Origin: Serripes groenlandicus
Taxonomy: Eukaryota > Mollusca > Bivalvia > Cardiida > Cardiidae
Reading direction: 5' to 3'
DNA: 64,000 nt
Assembly (NCBI GenBank): GCA_031761405.1
Contig: JASEVX010000013.1
Span: 56,916,603-56,980,602 of the forward strand
The notes below the pieces were generated by a model, which was not told the DNA's origin, made no database searches, and saw nothing but the letters and a program-made list of their open reading frames with translations. The stretch's first letter is position 1; the number at the start of each line of letters is the position of its first letter. The position numbers were made by a program, and so were the translations under genes. This document shows positions 44,830-54,529 of the stretch, in pieces.

Positions 44830-45840
44830 ATTAAGTTTCACAATATCTTAATAAAAAGGTTATAATCAGGTCAACTATGTCGAGTAATAACATAACATAA
44901 TATCTGATCGAAAACTATCAGTACGTAAATAAGCAATCGCAGTCTAATGCATCTGAGGCCGACGACTGTTTTGCCACAGTTTTATCAAATCTGTTAAATA
45001 TGTATTCTTCGTTTGTAGTGATTTTCCATAGTTTTGTCAATATGTTTTCAAATTCGTTTGTTGCACATGTTATTGTATTTGAAAAAGGGTGTTAAATCGA
45101 TAATGCATATAATTGTGGGGAAAAGGTACATATGATTGTTGCCTATTGTTGCCTATTGTTATCTGTCCTTGATAGCCATGGTTTTAACCGTGGTCTGCAA
45201 CAGAATCACCAAACGTCGCTGAAGCGATCAGGGGATTATTAAATCGTTTCCCACATACACAGAGGGAAAGGGTTAAATAAATAATCCAGTAAATACGTTT
45301 TCTACTTGATCTAAACTTAATTTACTTTTTTCTGCACGCAGACGCCTCTTCAACAGAATTTTTTCCCCTTTTCCCTCAGCGTATTACACTTTATTCAATA
45401 GTTATACTGTCATTTGTAGAGTTTTCCCATTGTTGTGCAAATGTACTTACAAAGTCGTCTGATGCAAATGTGTTATATGTTAGAAAGGTTTGTCATTGAA
45501 TGTGTAATTTGAGGAGGCGAACACACATTAACAAGTATAGACACGAAGAAATATCTCGTTATGTAGAAAGTTTAAATTTGTAAATAACCTTGTCATTGAG
45601 ATTTGCAATAGTTAACATTTTACCTGATATAAACGTACATAGGCCCCTTCAGCAGACGATTATTGAAAACATTTTAATAACGACCAATTGCTCATTGTGA
45701 ACGATGTCTCCTCTTCAACAATGTTTACTACTCTGAATGTGAGAGATTTCTCCTTCTGCCACAATGTTTTGTAATTGTATCCAACGTATATACCATCAAT
45801 TCTTGAACAATTTCATAATTCTGCGTAGTTTTTTTTAAAG
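44830..45840. repeat. Duplicated module (copy at 45 kb)
   Basis: Matches 18.03-19.5 kb and 30.33-31.16 kb: ATAATCAGGTCAACTATGTC, ATCTGATCGAAAACTATCAG, GCATCTGAGGCCGACGAC, MITE ends at 45240-45490, then ACACACATTAACAAGTAT and AGACACGAAGAAATATCTCG. Confidence 0.78.
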
Positions 45841-46204
45841 TTATTTGATGATGAATTGTTGTATATGGGAAACAGTTAAACTATGTCTTTTCATAATTCT
45901 TACTTGTACTTATAACTACACACCAAGTATTATGAAGGAATAGAAAATGATAGTTTGTTTGCTGTGAAGGAGACCGTAAATACCCTTTGGTAGAAATCAA
46001 CAAATATAATAATTCAATTTTTTTATAATTATACATTCCTTCAATTATTCGGATATTTCAAAATATTCAATTGTCATTCTGGAAATGCCTCTTTATGGGT
46101 GACATTTGGTGCATCATAGGACATACTTTATAAGATGAATTATGGATTTGCAGATCAATTCTTTTCTTTATAACCTTCCATGAAATAAATATTTTTCAAT
46201 GATA

Positions 46205-46515
46205 CTCACATTTAATCTACCATATTCAAATAAATTTGACAAAACCGTCTGCCTTTCAAGCCCGCCCGACTTACTTCCCTTTCACCTTACACCTTACAAA
46301 ACACTAACATTCAATCTACCAGACTCAACTGAATTAACTCAGGACTAAATTTCCTGGCTATCAAGCCCGTCCGACTAGCTTCCCTTTCACCTGACACCTC
46401 TCACAACAAACAAATCCCCTTCAATCTACCAGATTCAACTGAATTCACCCAGAACTAAATTGTTTGGCTATCAAGCCCGTCCGACTTACTTCCCGTTCAC
46501 CTTACACGAAATATC
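46205..46515. repeat. ~117-bp tandem repeat, three copies
   Basis: AATCTACCA(G/T)A(C/T)TCAA, CTATCAAGCCCGTCCGACT and TTCCCTTTCACCT recur near 46213, 46313 and 46430. Single copies are at 19770-19870 and about 50810-50920, so the triplication is private to this unit. Confidence 0.85.
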
Positions 46516-46879
46516 AACTTAAACACACTTTGTGCTCGTGTAGAATAGTTTCAGTGTCAATTAAACATTTGCTGGTCCTTCGCTGGTTCATACCAGGTAA
46601 AATCACTCGTGTTTCAAACATAAATCATTAGTATATATGTATCGTCACAGAAAACGGACACTTGTGTCTGTTTAATAACATATCTGTCAATCATATCTAG
46701 GTATGTACTGTCCGAAAACTTGTCATTCCAAAAATGTGATATCTTATAGAAAAAACGCTGTAGAATCGTGATGTCTCGCTTGTTTGTGACGAGAGCTATA
46801 AATGGTCACCAGTTCAAACATATACTCGGTGGTTCCAATCTTTAATATGCTAGGTGCCTGGTCATTCAAACTTTCCAAT

Positions 46880-47170
46880 GATTGACAAAGTCGGTATTTG
46901 TTTCATCGATTTTTAGTTAAAATCATACGACACAGTGCATCAACATTTCGGTTTTGTCTTAAGTTTAAAATTATTTATTTTGCTTTGTTTATTAATCATG
47001 CTCAGTGTCGGCTTCCCGTAGAAGTAGCCAGTGTTCGCGCCGTTCGTGTTGGGCAATCTGAAAAGAAGAACCCGTACTTCACGAAAGCTTAACACGAGAC
47101 CCCCGGTACGAATGACCGATGCTCTTCCGCTGTACCACTGTCTTCTACATTCGTGTATATTGTTAGGAAT
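46880..47170. repeat. Partner of 20.2-20.47 kb, with tRNA-like remnant
   Basis: TGATTGACAAAGTCGGTATT, ATCGATTTTTAGTTAAAATC and GACACAGTG match 20220-20280. GAGACCCCCGGTACGAATGAC and GCTCTTCCGCTGTACCACTG is a minus-strand tRNA-like stretch, also seen decayed at 20365-20415. Confidence 0.6.
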
Positions 47171-47224
47171 AAGAATAATTGAATCTTAAAGATGTGTATG
47201 TTATCAGATTTGAGAAGTTGGGTC

Positions 47225-47650
47225 GGTCAACGGCCACCAGTGTTCGATTTTATATAGGAAACTGAACGCCGACCTGGAATATCTAGCTCGGCCATCGGTG
47301 CTCGATATTATATAGCAGCGAACACCAACCTGGAATATATAGGTCTGCTGTCGTGGTTCGATTGAATATAGCTCAGCCAGTGTCCTTCGTTACAACGTAG
47401 AAAACTGAACGCCGACCTGGAATATAGAGCTCATCCAACGTCGTTCGATTTTATAAAGCAAATGGAACGCGAGCCTTGGATATCTAGCTTTGCTATTGGT
47501 GTCGATTGTATATAGCTCAGCCAGTGTCGTTCGATCCAACGTAGACAACTGAACGCCGACCTGGAATATAGAGCTCGTCCAACGTCGTTCACTATGATAT
47601 AGCAAATTGAATGCGGGCCTTGGATATCTGGCTCTGCTATCGGTTTTTGA
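47225..47650. repeat. Higher-order repeat, ~63 + 82 bp
   Basis: GAACGCCGACCTGGAATATA-like phrases alternate with GAACGCGAGCCTTGGATATC, and the whole pair repeats 145 bp apart (47405 and 47550). Degenerate monomers continue to about 49150. The 100-residue minus ORF with two near-identical halves simply reflects this. Confidence 0.85.
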
Positions 47651-47774
47651 TTTTATGTAGCAATCTGGTTGCTCCACACAACATAATTTCAAAGGAAACG
47701 GCTACTTTTTCACATAGACTGATATCTCATTAGTAGAAGACAAGAGACAATTGTTACATTGACTTGTGTAGAAT

Positions 47775-48062
47775 GTTGGAATGAGAGTTGACGTATAGGT
47801 ATGTGAGTAGGTAGCGTCCCAGACTGTTCATCCAGTGGTTTTGAGTTCGAACCCCAGCTCGGTCAACATTCTTTTCCGACGTTTGAAAATTGTCACTGTG
47901 ACAATTGTAGTTCGTCGTCCACTAATGGGATATCAGTTAATGTGGTAAGATAGCCATTCCCTTGGAAAGTCGGTTGTGTGGATTGAATATGTGAACTGGC
48001 CGCGGTGATATGACTGAACAAGTGTAGAAAACGGCATAAAACGATAATCAACCAATAAATCA
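47775..48062 (+). mobile_element. tRNA-derived SINE, full length
   Basis: Head GTGAGTAGGTAGCGTCCCAG, B box TGAGTTCGAACCCC near 47840, body TTTTCCGACGTTTGAAAATT, tail GTGAACTGGCCGCGGTGATA and ACGGCATAAAACG, then (AATC)n-like ATAATCAACCAATAAATC. The best full-length copy in the window. Confidence 0.88.
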
Positions 48063-48227
48063 ATTAATCAAAATGCTATATGGCTCAGCTAAATATTCCA
48101 GGTCGGCTTTCAAATTTCTATTTAAATTCGTGAAAACTGCGTTAAAACCTAATCAATCAATCAGTGTTTTTTCATAATTCTTACTTGTACTTATAACTAC
48201 AAACCAATTATTATAAAGGAATGGAAA

Positions 48228-48432
48228 ATTATTTCCGACGTTTGACAAAATTCATTATGACAAGCGTCCTCCAATGGGTTATCAGTCTATTTGGAAAAGC
48301 AGCCAGTTTTTTGGAAATAATGTTGTATGAAGTACTGGTGTGAGAAAGCCAAGAAACATTTGAGTATGTAAACTGGTCGCCGTGATATGACTGAAAAAGT
48401 GTTGAAACTGCATTAAACCCCAATCAATCAAT
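48228..48432 (+). mobile_element. SINE, 5' truncated
   Basis: Body TTCCGACGTTTGACAAAATT, tail CTGGTCGCCGTGATATGACT and TTAAACCCCAATCAATCAAT. No tRNA head. Confidence 0.82.
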
Positions 48433-48811
48433 TCAATTATTCTGAAATTTCAAAATATTGAATTGTCATAATGGAAATAACCATTTATGGGTTGCATTTG
48501 ATCCGTCATGGGGACATACTTTCATATTTATTTCTTTCTCTTTCTTCTCTCTTTATCTCTTGTTTACCTTATCTGTTAATATTGGTAATCTAAAGTGACC
48601 TACGCGGCCGGGTGTTTATTGTGTTTGATGTTTGCATTTGTATAGTATGTACACATGTCACTATAATAAAAGTGTTACTTCCTTATTTATATAAAGTCGA
48701 ATAACGAAGGCTGAGCCTGATATTCAAGTTCGGCGTTCAAATTACTATTTTAATTCGAACGTAATGTGTTCCGAAATCCAAATTATTCAAACAAACTATT
48801 GTATTGTAGCC

Positions 48812-49078
48812 GTGTGCCGGTAGGTCAGTCGATAGCATCGCTGTCTGTCAATCCAGTGGTTGTGAGTTCGAACTGAAGCTCGGTCAGCATTCTTTCCAAC
48901 GTTTGACAAAATTCACTTTGACAATTGTCATTTGTCTTTCACTATTGGTTAATCAGTACATTTTGAAAAGTAGCCTGTTTCCTTGGAAGTATGTTCTGGG
49001 AGTGAAATGTGAACAGGCAACCGTTATATGACTCAAACATCGGTGAAAACGGCGTTAAATCCCAATAATCAATCAATC
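48812..49078 (+). mobile_element. tRNA-derived SINE, full length
   Basis: Head GGTAGGTCAGTCGATAGC, B box GTGAGTTCGAACTG near 48860, body TTCCAACGTTTGACAAAATT, tail ACCGTTATATGACTC and AACGGCGTTAAATCCC with (AATC)n end. Confidence 0.86.
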
Positions 49079-49227
49079 ACTCAAAATGCGATATAAAATC
49101 GAACACCAATGGCCGAGCTAGCTATTTCAGAATTGAACACCGAATGCAGAGCTAGATATTTCAAAATGCTGTTCAAATGCATACATATGGTGAGCCGGAG
49201 GACTAATGACGCACATAAACTATTGTG

Positions 49228-49355
49228 TTTTAGCCGTGCCCCGACAAGTGAGTCGGTATCGTCACAAGCTGCAAATCCAGTGGTTGTGAGTTTGAACTCC
49301 AGCACGGTCACCATTCTTTCCGACGTTTGACAAAAGTCACTGTGACACTGAGAGG
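49228..49355 (+). mobile_element. SINE, 3' truncated
   Basis: Head GACAAGTGAGTCGGTATCG, B box GTGAGTTTGAACTCC near 49284, body TTTCCGACGTTTGACAAAAG; the tail is missing. Confidence 0.78.
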
Positions 49356-49399
49356 AAATGTTGTTTAACGAAATTGTTGACGACGCACGACTGACGATG

Positions 49400-50900
49400 G
49401 GAAAACGCGATCCCAATAGCTTACCTTGAGCACTTGAATAAATATGAAAGCATTGTGACAAAAGGAGAAATTCTTTGTAACACTATTTTCAAAATTGGTG
49501 TTTGTATCGATATGTTGTATGGCAGAACTGATTAAGAATAAGACCCCTATGAATTTGATATTTTGATGAAAGTCATGAATATTTTTTACTTTTGTGTTAT
49601 TACGATGCATTGTGAAAAAAAAGAGGTAGTAGATCTATGATTAGTATATGCGATTGATATATTGATAAAAGTCAGACATTAATACATTTTACATTTCTTT
49701 ATACAGATGCATTTTAACAAAGAGTTGCAGTTGATATATTTGGGAAAGAAAGATATGTATTAGAAACCATTATGGACTTTAATGAAATATCAAACTTATT
49801 TGATATGACACGGCGGGGCTTTTAATAATCTCGGCAGCTAGTTTAAGTTGTTTGTTTTTAACGTAGACTGTCGAGTATAAACTTATGATAAGTGAATTTT
49901 GACTATATACTAGAAACACGTAAATATCTACGACTGCTTTCGTAAACCATGCCTAACCTAGTATTGCTTTGTTCATCAAGGGAGCATGAATAAGTGAACT
50001 GTCGCCACGATAGAAATGATCTAACGTTGGACACGCCGAAAACCCCAATGAAACAGTAAAACCGTAATACATGTTTAAACTATAAATTGATGCACGGAGA
50101 TCTGTATTAAGCTTAGCCATATGCCGATTCGGGACTATCATTAGTTTGTATCTGTTCAAACAAGAGTCATGACATGCTTCCAATTTAAATATCTTAATCA
50201 TTATAGGTAGACAACGGATGTGAATACGCATATCAGCTCTACTACTGTCCATCCAACCAGATTTGTTTACAAACGGATACATATGTCGACAGAAATTACG
50301 GCATGCACATACAATTGTTTTGCGCTATGTTGTACAAATTAATAGGACATTTCCTAAAAGTGTTGATACATGTTGTAAACGTCAATATGAATTTAACCAA
50401 ACACTGTGAGATAATGTTAAAACTAAAATAAGCATTGTATAATCTAATCTGACTGACGATAGTGAAGCATGTCCCAGTTAGTCATAAGCGTGTTTTTAAA
50501 GTGAGGTTCACTTTGTTCAATAATTATATTTCAAATATAGAGATTTTTCAAAGTTTTCCATTTATGTATTCAAAGTCGTATGTAAAATGGTTAACCCGCT
50601 CAGTTGTTTGCATATTCCACGAAATAATCGTGACTTTGTGCCTCATACTAAGTTAGAAGTGGTTGACACTACAATACATATTTATATGTCAGAATAATTA
50701 TGAGCAAATTCTGAACCAGATGAATCAGAAATTTGTTTATAATATTTAAAATACGTATGTTTTGGGAACACATTTTCAGAAAAAAAGGAAAATTACAGTC
50801 TTACATATTCACCAGAAATCACCCTAGACAAAATTGTCTGCCTATTAAGACCCTCCGATTTACTTCAGTTTCGCCTGACACGAATACCTCTAACATATAC
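49400..50900. other. AT-rich DNA; one unplaced minus ORF and a SINE scrap
   Basis: A minus ORF of 109 codons (49953-50282) contains CNRY..MIVPN and LRASIYSLNMYYG phrases that could be a decayed conserved fragment, but I cannot name a family. Its last ~20 residues come from a plus-strand SINE fragment at 49945-50010 (CCTAACCTAGTATTGCTTTG, AAGTGAACTGTCGCC). Nothing else is recognised apart from a copy of the 46.2-kb repeat at about 50810-50920. Confidence 0.35.
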
Positions 50901-50928
50901 ACACGGGGTTCTCGCGAAAAATAGTACT

Positions 50929-51173
50929 GTTCCAGTGTAAATTGAACGTAGGCCTTGTCATTGGTTGTTATATATAGTACTGTTCCATTGTTAACTGAAC
51001 ATTGACCTAGCCATTGGTTATTAAATATAGTTATGTTCAAGTGTTAAGTAAACATTGGCCTAGCCATTGGTTATTAAATATATTTCTGTTAAAGTGTTAA
51101 TTGAACGTAGGCCTGGTCATTGATTGTTAAATATAGTTATGTTCCAGTGTTAATTGAACATTGGCCTAGCCAT
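50929..51173. repeat. 53-bp tandem repeat running into the gap
   Basis: Four and a half units of 53 bp: GTTCCAGTGTTAATTGAACA, TTGGCCTAGCCATTGGTTAT, TAAATATAGTTAT. The last unit is cut by the run of N. The array does not reappear on the other side. Confidence 0.93.
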
Positions 51174-51373
51174 NNNNNNNNNNNNNNNNNNNNNNNNNNN
51201 NNNNNNNNNNNNNNNNNNNNNNNNNNNNNNNNNNNNNNNNNNNNNNNNNNNNNNNNNNNNNNNNNNNNNNNNNNNNNNNNNNNNNNNNNNNNNNNNNNNN
51301 NNNNNNNNNNNNNNNNNNNNNNNNNNNNNNNNNNNNNNNNNNNNNNNNNNNNNNNNNNNNNNNNNNNNNNNNN
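51174..51373. other. Assembly gap, 200 N
   Basis: Exactly 200 undetermined bases, a usual size for a gap of unknown length. ORFs reported across it have no meaning. Confidence 0.99.
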
Positions 51374-51620
51374 TTAGACACAAATGATTTGGGTGGAATA
51401 CTGGAAAATGGTATGTATTGAAGCTATTATAGTTTCATCTTATTTTTCCTGTGTAATAAAGATCAATGATAAAGTATGAAAGTCATTAGTGGTAAGCTAA
51501 ATAAGGTGATATTTCAAACTTGAAGTGTAATTACTGTAATGGCTGGTGTTTACTGGACATTTAGTATGTGGAGAAAGGATAAGGGCTGGAAATACCAGGC
51601 TTCATAATTGATTTATTTGA

Positions 51621-52013
51621 TTAACCATTTCCCTCGTATAAACACTTTCTGACGCCTCTGCTGCAGACAGCTTTTTGAAAACATGACGACAAAAGAAAAA
51701 ATTGCCCAAAACAACTAATTTCATCTTTTGGTTACCATGTGTTCGACTCTATTCAATTATTGTACTTTCACTTGTAGGGAGTTTCCATTTTATCAATCAC
51801 CAAGTCAAGGCACAGTGGTCATGGTGGAGTGGACTTGGGCAAAGCACATTTCCTAGCCTTGTACTGGCTTGTTTACCAAGGGATCAGGAATAAGTGAACT
51901 GTTGCCGTGATATAACTGAAATAATGCTGAAAGCAGCATAAAACACCAATACAATATTATCAGTTGTTACAAAGTCACCTGCAGTGTCTTTCTTATACGT
52001 TGGAAATGGTTAA
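51621..52013. mobile_element. MITE split by a SINE
   Basis: TTAA at 51621-51624 then CCATTTCCCTCG, CTGACGCCTCTGCTGCAGAC. The other end is GTCACCTGCAG...TTGGAAATGG followed by TTAA at 52010-52013. The family body is normally about 160-190 bp; the excess is a SINE at about 51800-51948. Confidence 0.68.
51800..51948 (+). mobile_element. SINE 3' part, nested in a MITE
   Basis: GCACATTTCCTAGCCTTGTA, CTGGCTTGTTTACCAAGGGA, GTGAACTGTTGCCGTGATAT, then AAAGCAGCATAAAACACC. The tRNA head is absent. The tail is a standard molluscan SINE end. Confidence 0.8.
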
Positions 52014-52159
52014 AAGAGTGATATATCATAGTTTGTTTAGGTCTCTGGATCTATTATATTTCCATGTTTGACAAGTTGATGACTTCATACAGTACCGAGA
52101 ATAGCTTTTTACAAATGTCAGGGTTCTCCTTGGCTCATCTTTCCTTTGCGCCTATATTT

Positions 52160-52272
52160 TTGCCGAATTTTTAGTCATAAGTTATCCATTCAATTATAGA
52201 GATTTTCTATTTGTTGACAAAATATGTTCAAAGCCGTCTGCTGCATAATTGTCGTATGAGGGAAAGGGTTAA
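52160..52272. mobile_element. MITE right half
   Basis: CAAAGCCGTCTGCTGCATAA and GAGGGAAAGGG followed by TTAA at 52269-52272. The left end is not clear. Confidence 0.5.
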
Positions 52273-52612
52273 ATACTTAAATTGTAATTATATCTTTCTT
52301 TCCATCTTCCATCAAGGCAAAACAGACTGGATGTTATGGAATGACCAGATGTGGTTGTTTCTTACATACTTTTGATAGAAGAACATATTGATTGGCTTTT
52401 AAGAAACGGTGTGTAAGTAAATATTTTTAGATCTATTATTTTCCTGATTCCATTTCTTTTATAGAAAGTTTGTTTTGAAAAGCAGCAGAATAGTTAAATA
52501 GCTGTTCCATACATGTACTGGTTAAATCTTTTTCTGGAGCAGATGACTTTTTACAAACATGCAGCTAATAGCTTTAGAAACAATTGTAGGAGAAGATAAA
52601 TGATCTTAATTT

Positions 52613-52860
52613 AATTATACCCACAGATACATAGTATATGGGGGCTATATAGGAGTCACGCTTGTCGATTTTTCTGTCGGTCCGTCCGTCAGTCGGTCCA
52701 TTGGTCTGTGGACATTTCTTGTGAACACTATTTGTCAGCAACCCTCTGTCCGAATTCAATATAACTTCACAAGAATGATACCAAGCCTAGTTGTGCATAT
52801 TGTCGACGTGTTGCACTGGGATTATTTTTAAATGAGACATGGCCCCTTGACTTTCTCATA
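52613..52860. repeat. Dispersed mollusc repeat (TATACCCACAG...GTCGGTCCGTCCG)
   Basis: ATTATACCCACAGATACATA, ATGGGGGCTATATAGGAGTC and TCTGTCGGTCCGTCCGTCAG, continuing to ACATGGCCCCTTGAC. This opening is characteristic of a high-copy repeat I recall from many molluscan genomes; its class is not determinable here. Confidence 0.6.
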
Positions 52861-53299
52861 CATATGTATATTGTCAGGCACCAGATGGGGGTATTTATCA
52901 ACATAATCATTTATTAATTCCAAATACATGTATAATTATGTTCTTATAAAGGATGTTTCTGACTTATTTCTATGTATAATTTCTTATATAATTTACATGG
53001 TGAGGTGTAAATATGTAATCAAACATATTTTTCTGTGACACGGTTAGCCTTCTCTAACTGCACTGTATATTTTGACAGGTGTTCAATAATGTTGGACATC
53101 TGACCAATAGTTTATGGACTAACTTCCCTAAGGCATTTGGGAGGTTGGTATAAATATTGGACTGAGACCTTATGCTATCAGTCACTCTGGTGACGTGAGC
53201 TGAGGATTTCTTATGAGAGCAACAGTCTGGGGTTTTTGGGACATGTACATCTCGTAATAAACAAGTTAAAATGTATTATTGAGTTGCTACTTTGTTACA

Positions 53300-53790
53300 A
53301 CAGTTTCATTGCCGTGAATGCCCTTATGACTGGGGATCCAGAACAATAAACTACATGTGATGTTGCATAAATACGTGAAAGCTTAGAAAGGAGGTTAACA
53401 ATAAAAGGGTTCTCTATTTTGTCATTGTGAAGTGCCTGCATAGCAGACAATGAGTCCGAAAATAATATATCGCCTATATATATATATATATATCCTTCGG
53501 ATTCAATATGGTCAAAAGCCAAATAATTGCCTTTAACTCGGCAGAAAATATAGAAGCATTATCTGGCAACCGAAATGTTATGGACTATTCAAAGTCCAAA
53601 GGTGGAGCATCTGAAATCTCCTGCTTCGCGATGACGTCAAGATCAACATCATGCTTCTAGACCGTAACGGATACCAAAAGGTGGTAAAACGCGTTCCTTC
53701 TTTAAAAATAATTCCTTTAATAAGGGATAAATGCGTGGGATTTGAAGGATTAGACTTGAGTTTTACAAAATACTGCATATCTAAATGCAT
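53300..53790 (-). mobile_element. LINE fragment with RNase H domain
   Basis: On the minus strand, from 53790: MQYFVKLKSNPSNPTHLSL, which resembles the linker before RNase H in LINE ORF2 (YA.(K/R)L.SNP.NP), then decayed sequence. NASIFSAELKAIIWLLTI follows, and after a (TA)n expansion (53475-53495) SDSLSAMQALHNDKIENPF with LLSKLSRI. SAEL and SDS carry the Glu and Asp metal ligands of LINE-encoded RNase H. The terminal C/H-x-GN-x-AD part is degraded (SGSPVIR). Frameshifts make it inactive. RNase H suggests an I- or CR1/Nimb-like clade, a different LINE from the one at 41.8 kb. Confidence 0.75.
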
Positions 53791-53854
53791 ATAAGTGCGG
53801 TTGCAGTAGAAAGGGAAGTGTTATACAAATGTGGTCTTTAGCACAGGTTTTACT

Positions 53855-54010
53855 GTATTCCAGGTTAGCAGACCGCTTCTGGAGGTCACGTGTTCGATAC
53901 CCGACTGAGTCATACCAAAGACTTTGAAAACGGTAGTAATATGTGTTTACCCCGGAAACGCCCTGGTATAACTGAACACTTGTTGAAAGCGACGTAAAAT
54001 GTGCAACTTC
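53855..54010 (+). mobile_element. tRNA-derived SINE, compact
   Basis: Head with B box CACGTGTTCGATACCCGACT near 53893, GAGTCATACCAAAGACTTTG, then CGCCCTGGTATAACTGAACA and GAAAGCGACGTAAAAT tail. Confidence 0.72.
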
Positions 54011-54357
54011 AAATGAGTGTATCTTCGGTGGTCTTTTTTGGTTGCTAAGGTATTTGAAAGGTTGTGGGAAATGCTCAAACAATAAATTATTGTCCTCTGA
54101 ATCCGATTGTCTGATTGCAAGATGATTTTCTAGAAATTTTCATTGGATGAATCAAGCCATTTAGCTTGACTGGAAAACATGGCTATCAAGTGGCGTATGA
54201 AAAGCGGCAACATGACATCATTTATAACTCCTTTATTGTGACAGTGATTGTCCAATGTCAAGAGTATGTAGTAAAAATGTTTCTTCAGTGACGTTCTACA
54301 CAATTTGTGCAAGCGTTATTGATTGGTTGAACATTATAGCCACCAGACGACATCTCC

Positions 54358-54527
54358 TTAACCCTTTCCCGACAATTCTGCAGCAGACGACTCTGAAAAC
54401 ATCTAGTCAAAAATCTTTAAATGAAAGGATATTTTCTTTAATAGAGTTGAAAACTTTGTGACATGAGCGGAAATTGCTTGTTTTGAGCAGAGGCATCAGA
54501 AAGTGTTTATGTGTGGGAAAGGGTTAA
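54358..54527. mobile_element. MITE with TTAA on both sides
   Basis: TTAA at 54358-54361 then CCCTTTCCCGAC, GCAGCAGACGACTCTGAAAA. The opposite end is GTGTGGGAAAGGG followed by TTAA at 54524-54527, giving a 162-bp body with inverted ends and a GAAATTGCTTGTTTTGAGC core. This is the clearest complete copy of the family. Confidence 0.75.
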
Positions 54528-54529
54528 AT

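Noticed and set aside
47390..47692. 100-residue protein with two similar halves
   Set aside because: It is a read-through of a 145-bp higher-order tandem repeat.
49953..50282. 109-residue minus-strand gene
   Set aside because: The end comes from a SINE scrap and the rest cannot be tied to a family; kept only as a note.
51120..51387. ORFs across 51120-51387
   Set aside because: They consist almost entirely of undetermined bases in the assembly gap.
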